A program made the position numbers and the translations under genes. A stretch of 64,000 bases of DNA from Selaginella tamariscina. Taxonomy: Eukaryota > Streptophyta > Lycopodiopsida > Selaginellales > Selaginellaceae. Location of the stretch: assembly GCA_003024785.1 (NCBI GenBank), contig PUQB01000058.1, positions 592,330 to 656,329 on the forward strand, written 5' to 3'. Below are positions 46,501-60,799 of this stretch, piece after piece. Under the pieces are notes generated by a model. The model saw only the letters and a list, made by a program, of their open reading frames with translations, was not told where the DNA came from and searched no databases. Position 1 is the stretch's first letter; each line of letters begins with the position of its first letter.

Positions 46501-47560
46501 TTACTTTATTTAATTAAATTTTATAATATATTAACAACTCTTTATGTAAGCTAAAAAGTTTTAAATTGAATTTAAGTTTCAGTAAATTTAAAAATAATCT
46601 TTTTATAAAATTTATAAATAAATATTCATATATTCTTAATAAATCTTTTTATGCATGCTTTGATGATTAATAAATATAATATTGTTAGAGAGTAATTAGA
46701 TTAGGTCAAATAAAAAGGAAATAAATATATTTATAGATTATTATTTCTCTGGGCAATGGGCCAAATAAAAAATAAAAAAGCTTATTTGTAAGAATTTTTT
46801 TTTATTCCTCTTCTTTCGTAAAAAAGAAAAAAAAAGAATGTATAATTTATCTTAGTGATTCTCACTTAAGTAGCCAATATTAACAAATTCACCGTGTCAT
46901 TATTTTTAATTTCAAATTTAAATGAAAGTTATAAATTATAATTCTTTTTAAGTTTATTATTTAAATAAGTAATGACATTTATATTTAAACATAAAAATCC
47001 CGTTGATGATTGTAATTAAATAATTATAATTTATAATTAAAATTAGCAATATGATTTTATTATAATTAAATTGTGTAATTTATAATATGTGCATACAATA
47101 TATAATAAAATATATATGAAAATTATAATATGTAAAATTAAATTATGTAACATATTATTTAAAAATAAAAAGATACTCTCGTTTTAAATGTGAGATTACA
47201 TATAGATTTATTAAGTATATATATAATTTATTTATTTTTCTATGTATCGCATATCTAAATTGTACAAATTTGAAGGCTCATCTACAGGTTTGAAGGAAAT
47301 GTCGTAGTATATACATATGCACACATACATACGTGTACGTATATGTATATCAAATTATATTCTATTATATTTTTATGAATACGCGGATAGATGTTACGTT
47401 TGGACGAGTCCAAAGACACTAATGAATTGAAATATTCAAAACAAACATGTCGTCAGCATTTGGTTTATATAAACAACTATAATTTAATACTTCGTATCAA
47501 ATTGACTTTGACTATGCAATTATATTAAGTATTTTACACATAACATTATTAGTACCAGGT
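43506..47560. other. Long AT-rich region after copy C; no gene seen
   Basis: 43,506-44,060 and 45,645-46,040 match the flanks of copies A and B. About 44,062-45,645 is extra sequence absent from copy B. 46,262-46,440 is an inverted copy of 37,795-37,975. The remainder up to copy D is low-complexity A/T sequence without coding signal. Confidence 0.6.
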
Positions 47561-47613
47561 CAAGAAAGTAATATTTAAGATATAAATTCACATCCAACAA
47601 ACCTTCTTTGCTT

Positions 47614-49444
47614 ATGAAAATGAGGAGAGAGAAAATTAAAGAGCTTGTTTCAAGAGTATTATGGTATGGAGGTTCCACATTCGATGCAGGGCTAAACATT
47701 GCAGCAGCTAAGGTTTTTCATTTAATTTATTTATGTCACTCACCTATTTTATATATATATATACACATTCATTTTTGTAGATCCCAGTGATATTTCTGAA
47801 TGCTCTCTCACAAGCCACTGCTCAAATGGGACTACCATCTGCCATTTTTATGCAAATAAGTCAAGTAATTATCGGAATTTGGACACAATCAATAATTAAC
47901 ATTTTATATTTGAAGTACAAGTCTAATACACAAAATCAAATATCAAGTAAGCACATAATCCAGGTAATATTATCATATATATGTATGTATGTATAAATAA
48001 TTACTTAAATAATTATCTGATATATATTATAGCTTCATGAAGTCATAGGGGGGCATTTGGGCAAACAATGGAGGAAAATCTCTCTATTCTCCAGCCTCGT
48101 ATTATTAACTTGCGGTTCCGCACAAGAGATTCTTTCAAGCACAAAGTAAGTATAATTCATTTTAAATATTTTATTTATTATTATTAATAATTATTATTAT
48201 TAATTTTATATAAATGGCAGCCTTGTTTATGTAATTAATAATAAACTGAATAAGAGGACATGGACTGCCATTTTCGGTGCAATTTTCTCCATGTCAATGC
48301 TCATTCCTAGTGCACAAAACTATAGAATGTGGTCCTTTACCAGCGTGATTACTGCTGTGTTTGCTTCAAGTTATGTAACAATTGCTGCTTTAGTTCATGG
48401 AAAGGCAAGTTAATTAACTAAATAATATTAGTAAATATTAAATGTATTTATGTAATTATGTAATTTATATTGTATTACTTATAATATTATTTAATTTATA
48501 TTGTATTACTTATAATATTATGTAATTTATATTTAATTAATCTCTGTATTTATGTATAGGTTCCTAATGTTCAATATACTTCTCCACATAGCTACCAAGA
48601 GTATTTCACTGGTTTATCGAGGTTAATTCATTTTGGACATGTGGTGATACCGGTGTAAGCAACGGTCGTGTGTGTGTGTGTTTTGTGTGTTTATTCACAA
48701 CAGTTAACATGAACTTATATATACAGGGAAATTATGCATGCAATGAAGAAACCACAGGAATATAAAATGGCTTATTTTTATGCTGGAGGAATATTCACTC
48801 TTTTGAATTTCATGTTTCCCGCCATTAGCATGTATATCAATTTTGGAGATGAGTTGCTGCATCGGCCAGACACCGTAACTCTTCTTCCACAATCCAAGTT
48901 CCGAAATGCTACTGTCGTTCTCCTGCTCATTCACACGGTGTGTGTGTGTGTGCGCGCCGTGTGTGTGAGAGAGATTATCTATTATCATTTATCATATAAC
49001 ACATATATACTTGCATTGCAGTTTGTAAACTTTGGAATGTATTCAGTACCTGTGTACACTATATGGGAGAAGATAGTAGGAGTACACGAGTCGCATAGTT
49101 ACACGAAGCGGACACTAAGTAGGATTCCGGTGTTTCTGGCATTCTGGTTGATAGCATTAGCATTTCCCTTCCTTCAGTTGATCAATAGAGTACTTAATAC
49201 CACGCTTATGGTATGGAACTTGTATATTATCCCTTGTATAGCTTATATTGTAGTGTTTTGGTCGTATGAAGAGCGGAAAAGATCGAGTTGCTTGTCAAGG
49301 TTGGGATGGGAGGTGGATCTTAGTGCTAATTTGGCAATTATTTTGTGGGTTTTGATTGTAGAATGTGGGTTAGCTACTTGGGCTGACATGGATGGCTTGT
49401 TGAAGCTCAAAGTTAAACTGTTTGAAAGCTGTTATAATTGCTAA
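47614..49444 (+). CDS. AUX1/LAX-like auxin-influx carrier, copy D (intact)
   Basis: Seven exons: 47614-47712, 47781-47963, 48033-48145, 48221-48404, 48560-48654, 48727-48937 and 49022-49444. They join without a frame break into about 435 residues, against roughly 485 in flowering-plant AUX1. Homology to AUX1/LAX covers the protein: VLWYGGSTFDAGLN, AQMGLPSAIFMQISQVIIGI, NNKLNKRTWTAIFGAIFSMS, QNYRMWSFTSVITAV, VEIMHAMKKPQEYK, LINRVLNTTLMVWNLYIIPC, and the end LFESCYNC (family LFAKCYQC). The first ATG gives a short N-terminus (MKMRREKIKEL) and there is no tail after the CYNC motif. Introns are GT-AG except intron 4 (AAG|GCAAGT, a GC-AG intron). Family membership is secure. Auxin as substrate is inferred, since the sequence is strongly diverged from land-plant AUX1. 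Confidence 0.88.
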
Positions 49445-49602
49445 TAATTTGGGTGTGTTCGTGTATGTGTCTGTGTGCACGTGTACTAAGAACTTAAGTT
49501 TATGCAAAGAATGGAGTTGCAGTAGAATAGTGTATAAGTTTGTGTACATATGCGGGTAGATATGAAATGTAAAATGTCTCACAGTAAATTTTATGTACTG
49601 TG

Positions 49603-49706
49603 GCATTTTTAAATAAATGTTAAGTCATTGTTTAAAGGCAACGTTCTATTTTGCATTTTTAAATAAATGTTAAGTCATCGTTTAAAGGCAACGTTATATT
49701 TTGCAT
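49603..49706 (+). repeat. Tandem duplication of about 53 bp
   Basis: The segment GCATTTTTAAATAAATGTTA ... AAAGGCAACGTT occurs twice head to tail just after copy D, with a one-base difference in each half. Confidence 0.85.
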
Positions 49707-49969
49707 AGATGAATAGTACTCATGCAAAGTTATATTGAAGAGTTACATTTTTAATAAATATTCATTTTCCAATCCTTTTAAAATAATAAAGACTTTGTTT
49801 ATAATTATTTATATTATAAGCCCTCATCAGCTACAATATTAATTATCCCAAAGTCTTAATAAGAATAATAATTTCTTAGAATTTTAAAGAGTTAAACGAG
49901 TGTGTCCAATTGAAATTTAGACTTACTTAATTAGATAATGTGAAATACAGAAAGTCTTTGTACATAACT

Positions 49970-50700
49970 ATAAAATGTGGTCCTCCACCAGCATGATTAC
50001 TGCTGTGTTTGCTTCTAGTTATATAACAATTGCTGCTTTAGTTCATGGAAAGGCAAGTTAATTGTTTAAATATTAAATTATAAATAATTATATTTAATTA
50101 ATCTCCATATGTATGTATAGGTTCTTAATGTGCAAATACCTCTCCATATAGCTATCAAGAGTATTTCACTTGTTTATCAAGTTAGTTCATTTCGGACGTG
50201 GTGATACCGGTGTAAGCAACGGGGGGTGTGTGTGTGTTTATCTACAACAGTTAACACGTACTTATATCCAATGAAGAAACCACAGGAAAATAAAATGGCT
50301 TAGTTTTACGCCGGAGGAATATTTACTCCTTTGAATTTCATGTTTCCCACCATTAGTATGTACATCAATTTTGGAGATGACTTGCTGCATGTGTGTGTGT
50401 GTGTACATGAGAGAGATCATCTGTTATTTTATCATCATATATATACTTGTATTGCAGTTTGTAAACTTTGGAATGTATTCAGTACTATGTACACAATATG
50501 GAGAAGATAGTAGGAGTACACGAGTTGCGGAGTTATACGAAGCAAACATAAGTAGGATTCCGGTGTTTCTTGCATTCTAATTGGTAGCATTAGCATTTCC
50601 CCTCCTTCAGTTGATCAATAGAGTACTTAATACCGCACTTATGGTATGGAACTTGTATATTATACCTTGTATAGCTTATATTGTAGTGTTGGTTATATGA
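49970..50700 (+). pseudogene. AUX1/LAX-like relic, copy E
   Basis: It is a D-type copy lacking exons 1-3 and the C-terminus. Exon 4 remnant: WSSTSMITAVFASSYITIAA, then AAG|GCAAGT. The exon 5 remnant at about 50,121-50,213 has lost bases. Exon 6 is truncated (KPQENKMA then a stop, near 50,300). Exon 7 begins FVNFGMYSV near 50,458, frameshifts, and fades near 50,690. It is clearly non-functional. Confidence 0.8.
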
Positions 50701-53540
50701 ATATATAAATCGATTGGTACCTACAAAGAATAAGAATAAACATTAATTAATCTCACTCTCTAAAACGCAATTGATTTATTGAATGAAGATTTAAAAAATT
50801 GGATTAAGTGAATGACATTGTGAAAAAAATTATATATATAGTCATGATGAAAATGAAAACAAAATTATGAGGTTGTAATCTTTTTTCAAATTTAAATAGA
50901 TTTTAAATATTAACTTAATTGTTCTTCAATGTTCACTTCATTAGTTAAAATGGCTTACAAAGTGAAACAGTTACTCACTTTGTAAACAAGTTGGTCCATA
51001 AATAAAAAAGAGACTCTACTTCATTATTTTATATGATTTTTAAAGTTATAAGGCATCTACTTTGTGAACCAACTCGCCAATAAAGTGGAATGGTTTTTCA
51101 TTTCGTTATAAATTGACTGGGTCATGAAGTTAACAATGGAGAAAGACAAATGCATACATGAGTATTTATATAACATAAGGAAGTACTTTATTAACTTTTG
51201 AGTTTATCTCACATAAGCATTAGTGTCTTTTTATACACTAACAAATAAAATATTTTATACAATTATTGTTTTCATTAAATTTATAATTATTTGATTCATG
51301 TTGTTTAAAATAAACACTAACATAAATTATTAAAATATATCAATATAATAGTGTTTTTACACCTTTTTTACGGATTTCTTTTAATATCAAGAAGTACCTA
51401 AAAAATGTAAATAATTATACTTATCATTTATAATGAAAGAAATAGTTGTTAGTATAAGTATAACATCACAAGCATTCGATTGAAATTCATAAAATTTATA
51501 TTTGAATTTTCATTCAATGGTAAATTGTTTATATACGATTATATTGTTTTTTCTGATTTATATAAAGATAATTGTTATTCAAATAAATAATTGTGTAATG
51601 TACACAATCACAATTAGAGATTGTTAATTAACTATTATACATAAAACAATTTCATACATTATAAACACTTAAAAATTATAATTTGATATGGAAATTTATT
51701 TAGGATAATTAAATTATCTTTATACTATTTTAATAATGTATTATAAAATTATAAATGTAATGTCAATACTTATAGATAAAACTGTTTTTTTTATCAGCAT
51801 TCAAGATTATATGAATTAAGAAAGTAATAATGGCGGTGAATATAAACTTTACTAAAATAACTATTTTAATCAAATAATTTAGTTTTAATGTAATAGTGAT
51901 TTTACTACTTTAGTATTAATATTTTAACCATATGATATTTTCAATATAACAACCATTTTACAATACAAAAAAGTCATATTACTAATCAATAATAATAATA
52001 ATAAAGAGGGTTTATTTTCTTGAATGAGTGCAAACATAATTATAGTAATGGAATTTTTATGTTATATAAATTTATTTATTTAAGAATTTCTTAAGGGTTA
52101 GTAATTTAAAAAATTTCAATTAATACACATCACTTTAAAACACATTTTAACTTTATTTAACTATTACTTTTTTTATGATTAAATAGACAATAATGTTAAT
52201 CTCTTAAATGTTTTAGATAATGCAAGTCATTATTAATTTGAACTTTTAAAATTTTTTAAGATTAATATAAATTATACTTAAGCACTTCTACACTAAGTCA
52301 TAAATCAGTAGTGTTATGGAAGTTGTTATAACACATCAAAACACTTTTAATACTAAGGAGCTTTGGCGTAGGCATGCAATGCACTATGGAATGTGAGCAC
52401 CTACACTTCAATTAATATTAATTATTATAAAATGCACTACTCTACATAGTGTAGACATTTCATAAATTTAAATAGAGCTGCTGTGGAATGCCTTCTTTAC
52501 ATTTCCTAAATTTACATGGCACTGCCACTTGCATATGTAAACTAAAATATTATGAAGTTTGGTGTAATCTTCGTGTACGTAATAAAATCATTCTTATTTT
52601 TACATATAGCGACTTCCATAAATATATGAAATTGATGTAGATACGTCCATAACTTGTTAATTCTGACAAGTTTATGAAATGATATGGCTGGATGTAGAAG
52701 TGCCTTTATTAATAAAGTCGAGGTCATAAACATTATTAAGTTTAACTAAAATATAACTATTAAAATCAAACTACAACATAATAGCATCTTTTAGTTTTAA
52801 GTTTAAAATGTAAATTAATAATTTTAATATTTTGAGTTACTATTGAATTAGGAGTGATTAAATATAAAAATACCACTGCTGATTTTAAATTAAAATTAAA
52901 ATATTTAAAATTTATAAATTAAAATCAAAATTATCAATATGATTCTAATATATTTAAAATGTGTAATTATATGTTCATACAATGCAAAGATAGCAGCTTT
53001 GCGGACGTAACGGAGAGCCGATGTGGTTCTCATCTCTATATTCTTGCTTGCCACGCATGATATTATTAAATCATACATTCATGAAAACTATTGTTTGAAG
53101 AATACATAAAGACACGCACTATACCGCTACTTGATTCTCTGTCTGTCTCTGTCTCACACATATATTAATATAAAATATTTAAAATTAAATTATATAACAT
53201 ATTTTTAAATATAGAATCTCTTTCCTTAGTGTGAAATTACACACACATGTATTACCTATCATCATTGAGAGGTACGTCCACCAATTTGAAGGTTATGTAG
53301 TCTTCATCTACAGATCGAAATGTCCATCGGGAATATATATAAATTATATTGAATATTCTCTAGATATTTGTATATATATTTTATGAAATGCTTACGTACG
53401 AACACATTTGGTTTATAAATACTATACTCAACTATAATTTAATAGTTAAATGTATTTAAATTGACTTTGACATAACATTAAAGTTTTAGTACTAGTATAT
53501 TTTAAGTTAATAGAAGTTCTCATCAAAAACCTCACTTATG
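50701..53540. other. AT-rich spacer; no gene seen
   Basis: No supported coding region or RNA gene. A few short open frames have no domain or splice support. Confidence 0.5.
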
Positions 53541-53545
53541 AGAAC

Positions 53546-55056
53546 ATGAGGAAGAGAAATTAAAGACCTTGTGTAAGAAGCATTCTGGTATGGAGGTTCA
53601 CATAGGACTAAACATTGCAGCAGCTAAGGTTTTTCATTTAATTTATTTATATTTAATATATACACACACCTAATTATATATATATAATATATATATATAT
53701 ACACATTCATTTTTTTAGATGCAGAGTAAAATGATTTATAATTAGTTTACGATTAATTAATGATTTATACTTTATGATTATTATAAAGCCACTCAAATAG
53801 GACTACCATCTGTCATTTTTATGCAAATAAGTCAAGTAATTATGGGAATTTGGACACAATCCATAATTAACATTTTTTACTTGAAGTACAAATCTAATAC
53901 ACAAAATCAAATATACCCTTCCGCACAAGATTCTTTCAAGTACAAAGTAAGTATAATTTATTTAATATTATATTTTTATTTATATTAAATTATTTTTGTT
54001 TAATGGCAGCCTTGTTTATGTGATTAATACTAAACGAATAAGACATGACTCCATTGTCGTACAATTCTCCATGCAAACTCATTCCTAGTGCACAAAACTA
54101 TAGAATGGTCCTTCACCTGCGTGATTACTGCTGTATTGTTTCAAGCTATATAACAATGCTGCTTTAGTTCATGGAAAGGCAAGTTAATTAATTAAATATT
54201 AAATAATATATAATTTAATCTCTATTGTATGTATAGGTTCCTAATGTGCAATATACTTCTCCACACAGCTACCAAGAGTATTTCATTGGTTTATCTAGGT
54301 TAATTCATTTTGGACACGTGGTGATACCAGTGTAAGCACGTTTTCACACATATATACAGGGAAATTATGCATGCAATGAAGAAACCACAGGAATATAAAA
54401 ATGGCTTATTATGCTGGAGGAATATTCACTTTTTTGAATGTCATGTTTCCCGCCATTAGTATGTACATCAATTTTGAAGATGAGTTGCTGCATAGGTCAG
54501 ACTCCTTCCAAAATCCAAGTTCCAAAATGCTACTGTAGTTCTCCTGCTCATCCACACGGTGTGTGCGTGTGTGCGTGAGAGAGAGAAAGAGATCATCTGT
54601 TATCATTTATCATATAACACATATATATACTTATATTGCAGTTTGTAAACTTTGGAATGTATTCAGTACCTGTGTACACAATATGGGAGAAGATAGTAGG
54701 AGTACACGAGTTGTGGAGTTATATGAAGCAAACAGTAAGTAGGATTCCGGTGTTTCTTGCATTCTGGTTGATAGCATTAGCATATCCCTTTCTTCATTTG
54801 ATCAATAGAGTACTTAATACCGTGCTTATGGTATGGAACTTGTATATTATACCTTGTATAGCTTATATTGTAGTGTTTGGGTCATATGAAGAGCGGAAAA
54901 GATCAAGTTGTTTGTCGAGATTGGGATGGGAGGTGGATCTTAGTGTTAATTTGGTGATTATTTTGTGGGTTTTGATTGGGGTTAGCTACTTGGGCTGACA
55001 TGGATGGCTTGTTGAAGCTCAAAGTTAAACTGTTTGAAAGCTGTTATAATTGTTAA
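53546..55056 (+). pseudogene. AUX1/LAX-like relic, copy F
   Basis: It is a D-type copy with all regions traceable but damaged. Exon 1 has lost about seven bases and its frame. Exon 2 follows a disrupted intron (readable GLPSVIFMQISQVIMGIWTQ, near 53,800). Exon 3 is reduced to its end. Exon 4 has many small deletions (near 54,035-54,160) but keeps AAG|GCAAGT. Exons 5 and 6 are mostly readable (54,238-54,334 and 54,359-54,559), with frame losses. Exon 7 is open from FVNFGMYSVPVYTIWEKIVG to ILWVLIG, then frameshifts near 54,980 before the C-terminal codons. Confidence 0.85.
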
Positions 55057-55534
55057 TAACCTGGGTGTATTCGTGTATGTGTGTGTGTGTGCACTTGACC
55101 TAAGGACTTAAGTTTTTGCAAAGAATGGAGTGATGTATAAGTTTGTGTACATATATGGATATGTGTGTGTTTGTAATAAATTGTGACAGTAAATTATAGC
55201 AAAGTGATTTATGTTCTTAATACTTAGAATCAAATGTAGCACTTGTAATTTGAAGCTTAAACAAATTCTCTATATATATTCTTGCTGTATGTATTCATAT
55301 TTACATATAATTTATATAATAACTCAGTTAAACCATAGAGTCAGGCTTCAACAAATGTATATTGTTGATACTTGTGTGTGTGGTGTAGAGAGAGAGGGAG
55401 AGAGAGAGAGAGAGTACGCACGCTTGTATGTATTGAAAGCTTATAAGTATATCAAACCCTAAAGGATGTTTTAAACCATAAACCCTTAAAATGCAACGGT
55501 AAGTAGTTAACTTTCTTTAGGGTTCGTAGATTAG

Positions 55535-57705
<2,171 letters not shown>

Positions 57706-58918
57706 TGTTTGATATTTCAACTTCACGTTTCAGGTATGTTTAAACATTATATTAAGCTTTTAAATTTATATTTCAAGTTATATATTTAATATACGCCTCG
57801 TGCAAACAAATATTAAATGTATTTAGGACATGGAGGGAGAGAGAGGAAATTGAAACCATATTGTGCACTTAGATGAAAATAATAAAAATAATTTGTAGCT
57901 AAGATTTTAAATAAAACAGTTCTGAGATTACATTAAATTTATAAATAAATATTAGATTTAATTAAGACTGTTAGCGTTTGGAATACAAATGTGCATATTG
58001 TATTATCTCGTGGTCTTTTTTATGAAAATTCTATTAGGGTTATCTGGTATATCTGGACTTAGTGGTTAGGGTTTTCTGGTATTGCTGTGGTGGATTTGTA
58101 TTACCTTGTTGTACATGCATGATCTATGGAAGATTAAGTTGAATGTTGTGTTGAACCTTATAAAATTGTAACTTAGCCCTACCTGCCATATCATTCAATA
58201 TGGTTTCTCGTTGAGCAAAAAACTCTTGGTTAAATCATGTATTATAAATTTAAGAAAATGAATTAATATTAATTCATTCACTTTATATATTTTACATGTG
58301 GACAATGATAAGAGTTGTACTGGCATTATTATTTCACTTCTACACAGCCTATGTGTTTTACAAATTCCACTTGAACAAATGGAAGAATGCTTATTAAATA
58401 TCAATTTTAAGACTTAGCATAAGTAATTTGTGGCAAGTGTGAAGGTAAACCCAACTCCATTGGTAACACCGGGTCATAACCATATAAGAGCTTATATAAT
58501 GAAGTCTCAACGAAACTTTGTACTCTAGTGACATAAGCATATCGCATTTCAATATGAATGTTAAAAGTTTACGTACTTCACAATCATCTCCTTAAAAGTT
58601 TTTTCAAATCATTTATCTGATGATGATAAGTACTTGTGAAAGTGTAATGTATTCCCAATCAAAATGTCAAAATATGACATGCCTCAATCATAAATGCAAG
58701 AGCATTGTTTGAAAGAATAAATTTTAAATAAGAATGCTGGAACAATACCCAATTAAGGAGAAAGTGGCTAATAACAAAAGCAGTCGCACTAGCAAGAGCA
58801 CTAATTTCCACTTAATGAGTTAGGTAGTTAAAAGTAAATAATGTACTCGTTACAAATAATTAATTATAGAAAAGGTCTCATCAAATTAAACACCAAGAAC
58901 TTAAATGAACAAGAAATT
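57706..58918. other. RUVBL2 3' flank; no gene seen
   Basis: AT-rich sequence without supported features up to the target-site duplication of the solo LTR. Confidence 0.5.
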
Positions 58919-58923
58919 ACAAT
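58919..58923 (+). repeat. Target-site duplication ACAAT, left copy
   Basis: ACAAT directly precedes the LTR's TGTCATAG and is repeated at 60,762-60,766 directly after CTCTGACA. Confidence 0.85.
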
Positions 58924-60761
58924 TGTCATAGTTTTTACTATGACTCGACCCTTTACTTTGGACGTTGATTGTTGTTACCTACTGTACTATGTTGACGGAC
59001 CCTAGATGTAGTGAGAAACAGCCCCGCTTAGTGCACTTAGGTGTTTAAGGGTAGTCCGGCCGGCTATCTTTAGATGTCGCGAGAAACTCTAAGCGAAGGT
59101 GGCACTTACCTTCTAGAAAACCCACCCCCAATTTTGACGTCCCGAATAAGCTGATTGGTCTTTGCATATGAGTTCGGCATGTTAAGTAGGGTTAGGAACA
59201 CCCCTAGGGTTGACCTAACCCTAGGGTTGCCCTAACCCACGCCCTAAAACCCCCACCCCCTTGGGTAGGGTTTAGGGGTAGGAGTAAGGGTGAGTTATAG
59301 GCTCATATTGCTAATTTATCTAAGGGGCTAGAATTCAGTGCCAGCCCACTAATACAAACAGGAAAAGAGGGGGGGGGGGCTCCGTCACATAAATAAGGTA
59401 GAGTATACGTAGGAGAGCTCCTGGGTTCATGAATGAGTTCGTTGCTCTTCTGCCGGTGCAAGCTTCAGCTTGTGTCGTTAAGGTACAACCCTCTGTTGTG
59501 CCGCCCTAACTTCCAGATGCCAGGGGTACGTCCCACCTTCGGGGTAGCTTACCCTTAACGTTGGCGAATCCATGCCTGGGAGGTCTTGTCGGGATGCACG
59601 TTCCAAGAGGCAGAGGTTGAGGCTTGTCTCCAGCCTCCTCCTCCATGTCAAACTAGGTGTAGCACTCACGGCCAAGCAAGGCACATCCGTGTCCTTTCCA
59701 ACTGTGGGCGGGAATCTTGTTTGACAGGTTCACGTTACCTGGTTCCTGAGGGTTCATTGAGGGGTTCTAGAGTTGGCATTTAGGAACCACGTTTGTGGTA
59801 CTTGGTGCAACTCTTGAATCTAAGGGCTATGGCATGATAGCCCACATCTTGGAAGGCAGTGTCACATGGGGATGTGACACTGGGCTAAACGTCACATGGT
59901 ACAACGCCCGAGGCACGCCCTTTGGGGCTATGTCATGGGCTTGTCGCTAAGGGGTTGGATACTCTAGCAAACAGGCATGCTTGTGCTTGCACTAGGGTGC
60001 TAAGCCTTGGGCATCCGCTCGAGGGAGGTTAGATCTCGTAACTAGGTGTGCTTTGGCACACTTGGCTAGGGGAGTGTTCTCCTTGGAATCCAGGGGTTGA
60101 ACAACCTAAGCTCATTAGCAGAAGCCCTTTCGTAAGGCACTCGCAAGGTCATGTGCTTAGGGTTATCCCAAACCTAGCCTTAGGGAGTTTGCTTAGCAGA
60201 ACACTCGTGTTCGCCTACGGCGCACACTCGTGTCCTCACTAAGTACTAGCCCTAGGTCTAGGGTGTAACTTGGCCACTCAAACCCTTAGGGGTTAGTCAT
60301 GGTTCAGGGTACCCCTTGTCGCCCTAAAGGGGTTGTACTCCCGGATGAGGGTGATTCCTCAAGGGGTAAGTGACAATGCCTTAGCTCTGTCACGGGGTAT
60401 GTGTGGAACACACGTCTCCTTGATGGGGGTTAGGGCATGAGCCTGTCTAGGTCTTCTAGGGCAAGACCCTAAGTCAACTAGGGTTATCCCTCAAGGGTTT
60501 TGGGGTAGACACTCTAGGGAGACTTAGGCTAAACCCTAAGTCAACTAGGGTTATCCCTCAAGGGTTCTGGGGGCAGACATTCTAGGGAGACTTAGGCTAA
60601 ACCCTAAGTCTCTTGTCCACTTGGGCATTAGAGTCTAACCCTAGGGGTCGTTGGGGTTGTTCTGGGGAACTTAGCGTTGCTCACACAGGGTGATGACGCC
60701 GAATGGCCACCTGGCAGCCACGTGTTGCCACGTGTTGGCCCTTTGGGTTAAAACTCTGACA
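58924..60761 (+). mobile_element. Solo LTR, 1838 bp
   Basis: It begins TGTCATAGTTTTTACTATGAC and ends AAACTCTGACA, with TG...CA termini and a 5-bp ACAAT target-site duplication on both sides. No internal retroelement sequence is present, so it arose by recombination between two LTRs. It belongs to the family at 1789-2328, 6752-7714 and 9440-10675 and is the longest and least decayed copy here. It contains the CCGTCACATAAATAAGGTAGAG block near 59,385, a G run near 59,368, and tandem duplicates near its 3' end. Confidence 0.92.
60466..60600 (+). repeat. Tandem pair of about 67-bp units inside the solo LTR
   Basis: Units 60466-60532 and 60533-60600, each starting ACCCTAAGTCAACTAGGG and ending GACTTAGGCTAA, differ at few positions. 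A third partial start follows at 60601. Confidence 0.85.
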
Positions 60762-60766
60762 ACAAT
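60762..60766 (+). repeat. Target-site duplication ACAAT, right copy
   Basis: Identical to 58,919-58,923, directly after the LTR terminus. Confidence 0.85.
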
Positions 60767-60799
60767 GGACTATAATTGTCCCTTCGAAGTACAAGGGGG

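Noticed and set aside
49603..49706. Direct repeats after copy D as a possible CRISPR-like array
   Set aside because: Only two adjacent copies, no spacers, and a eukaryotic context; simple tandem duplication.
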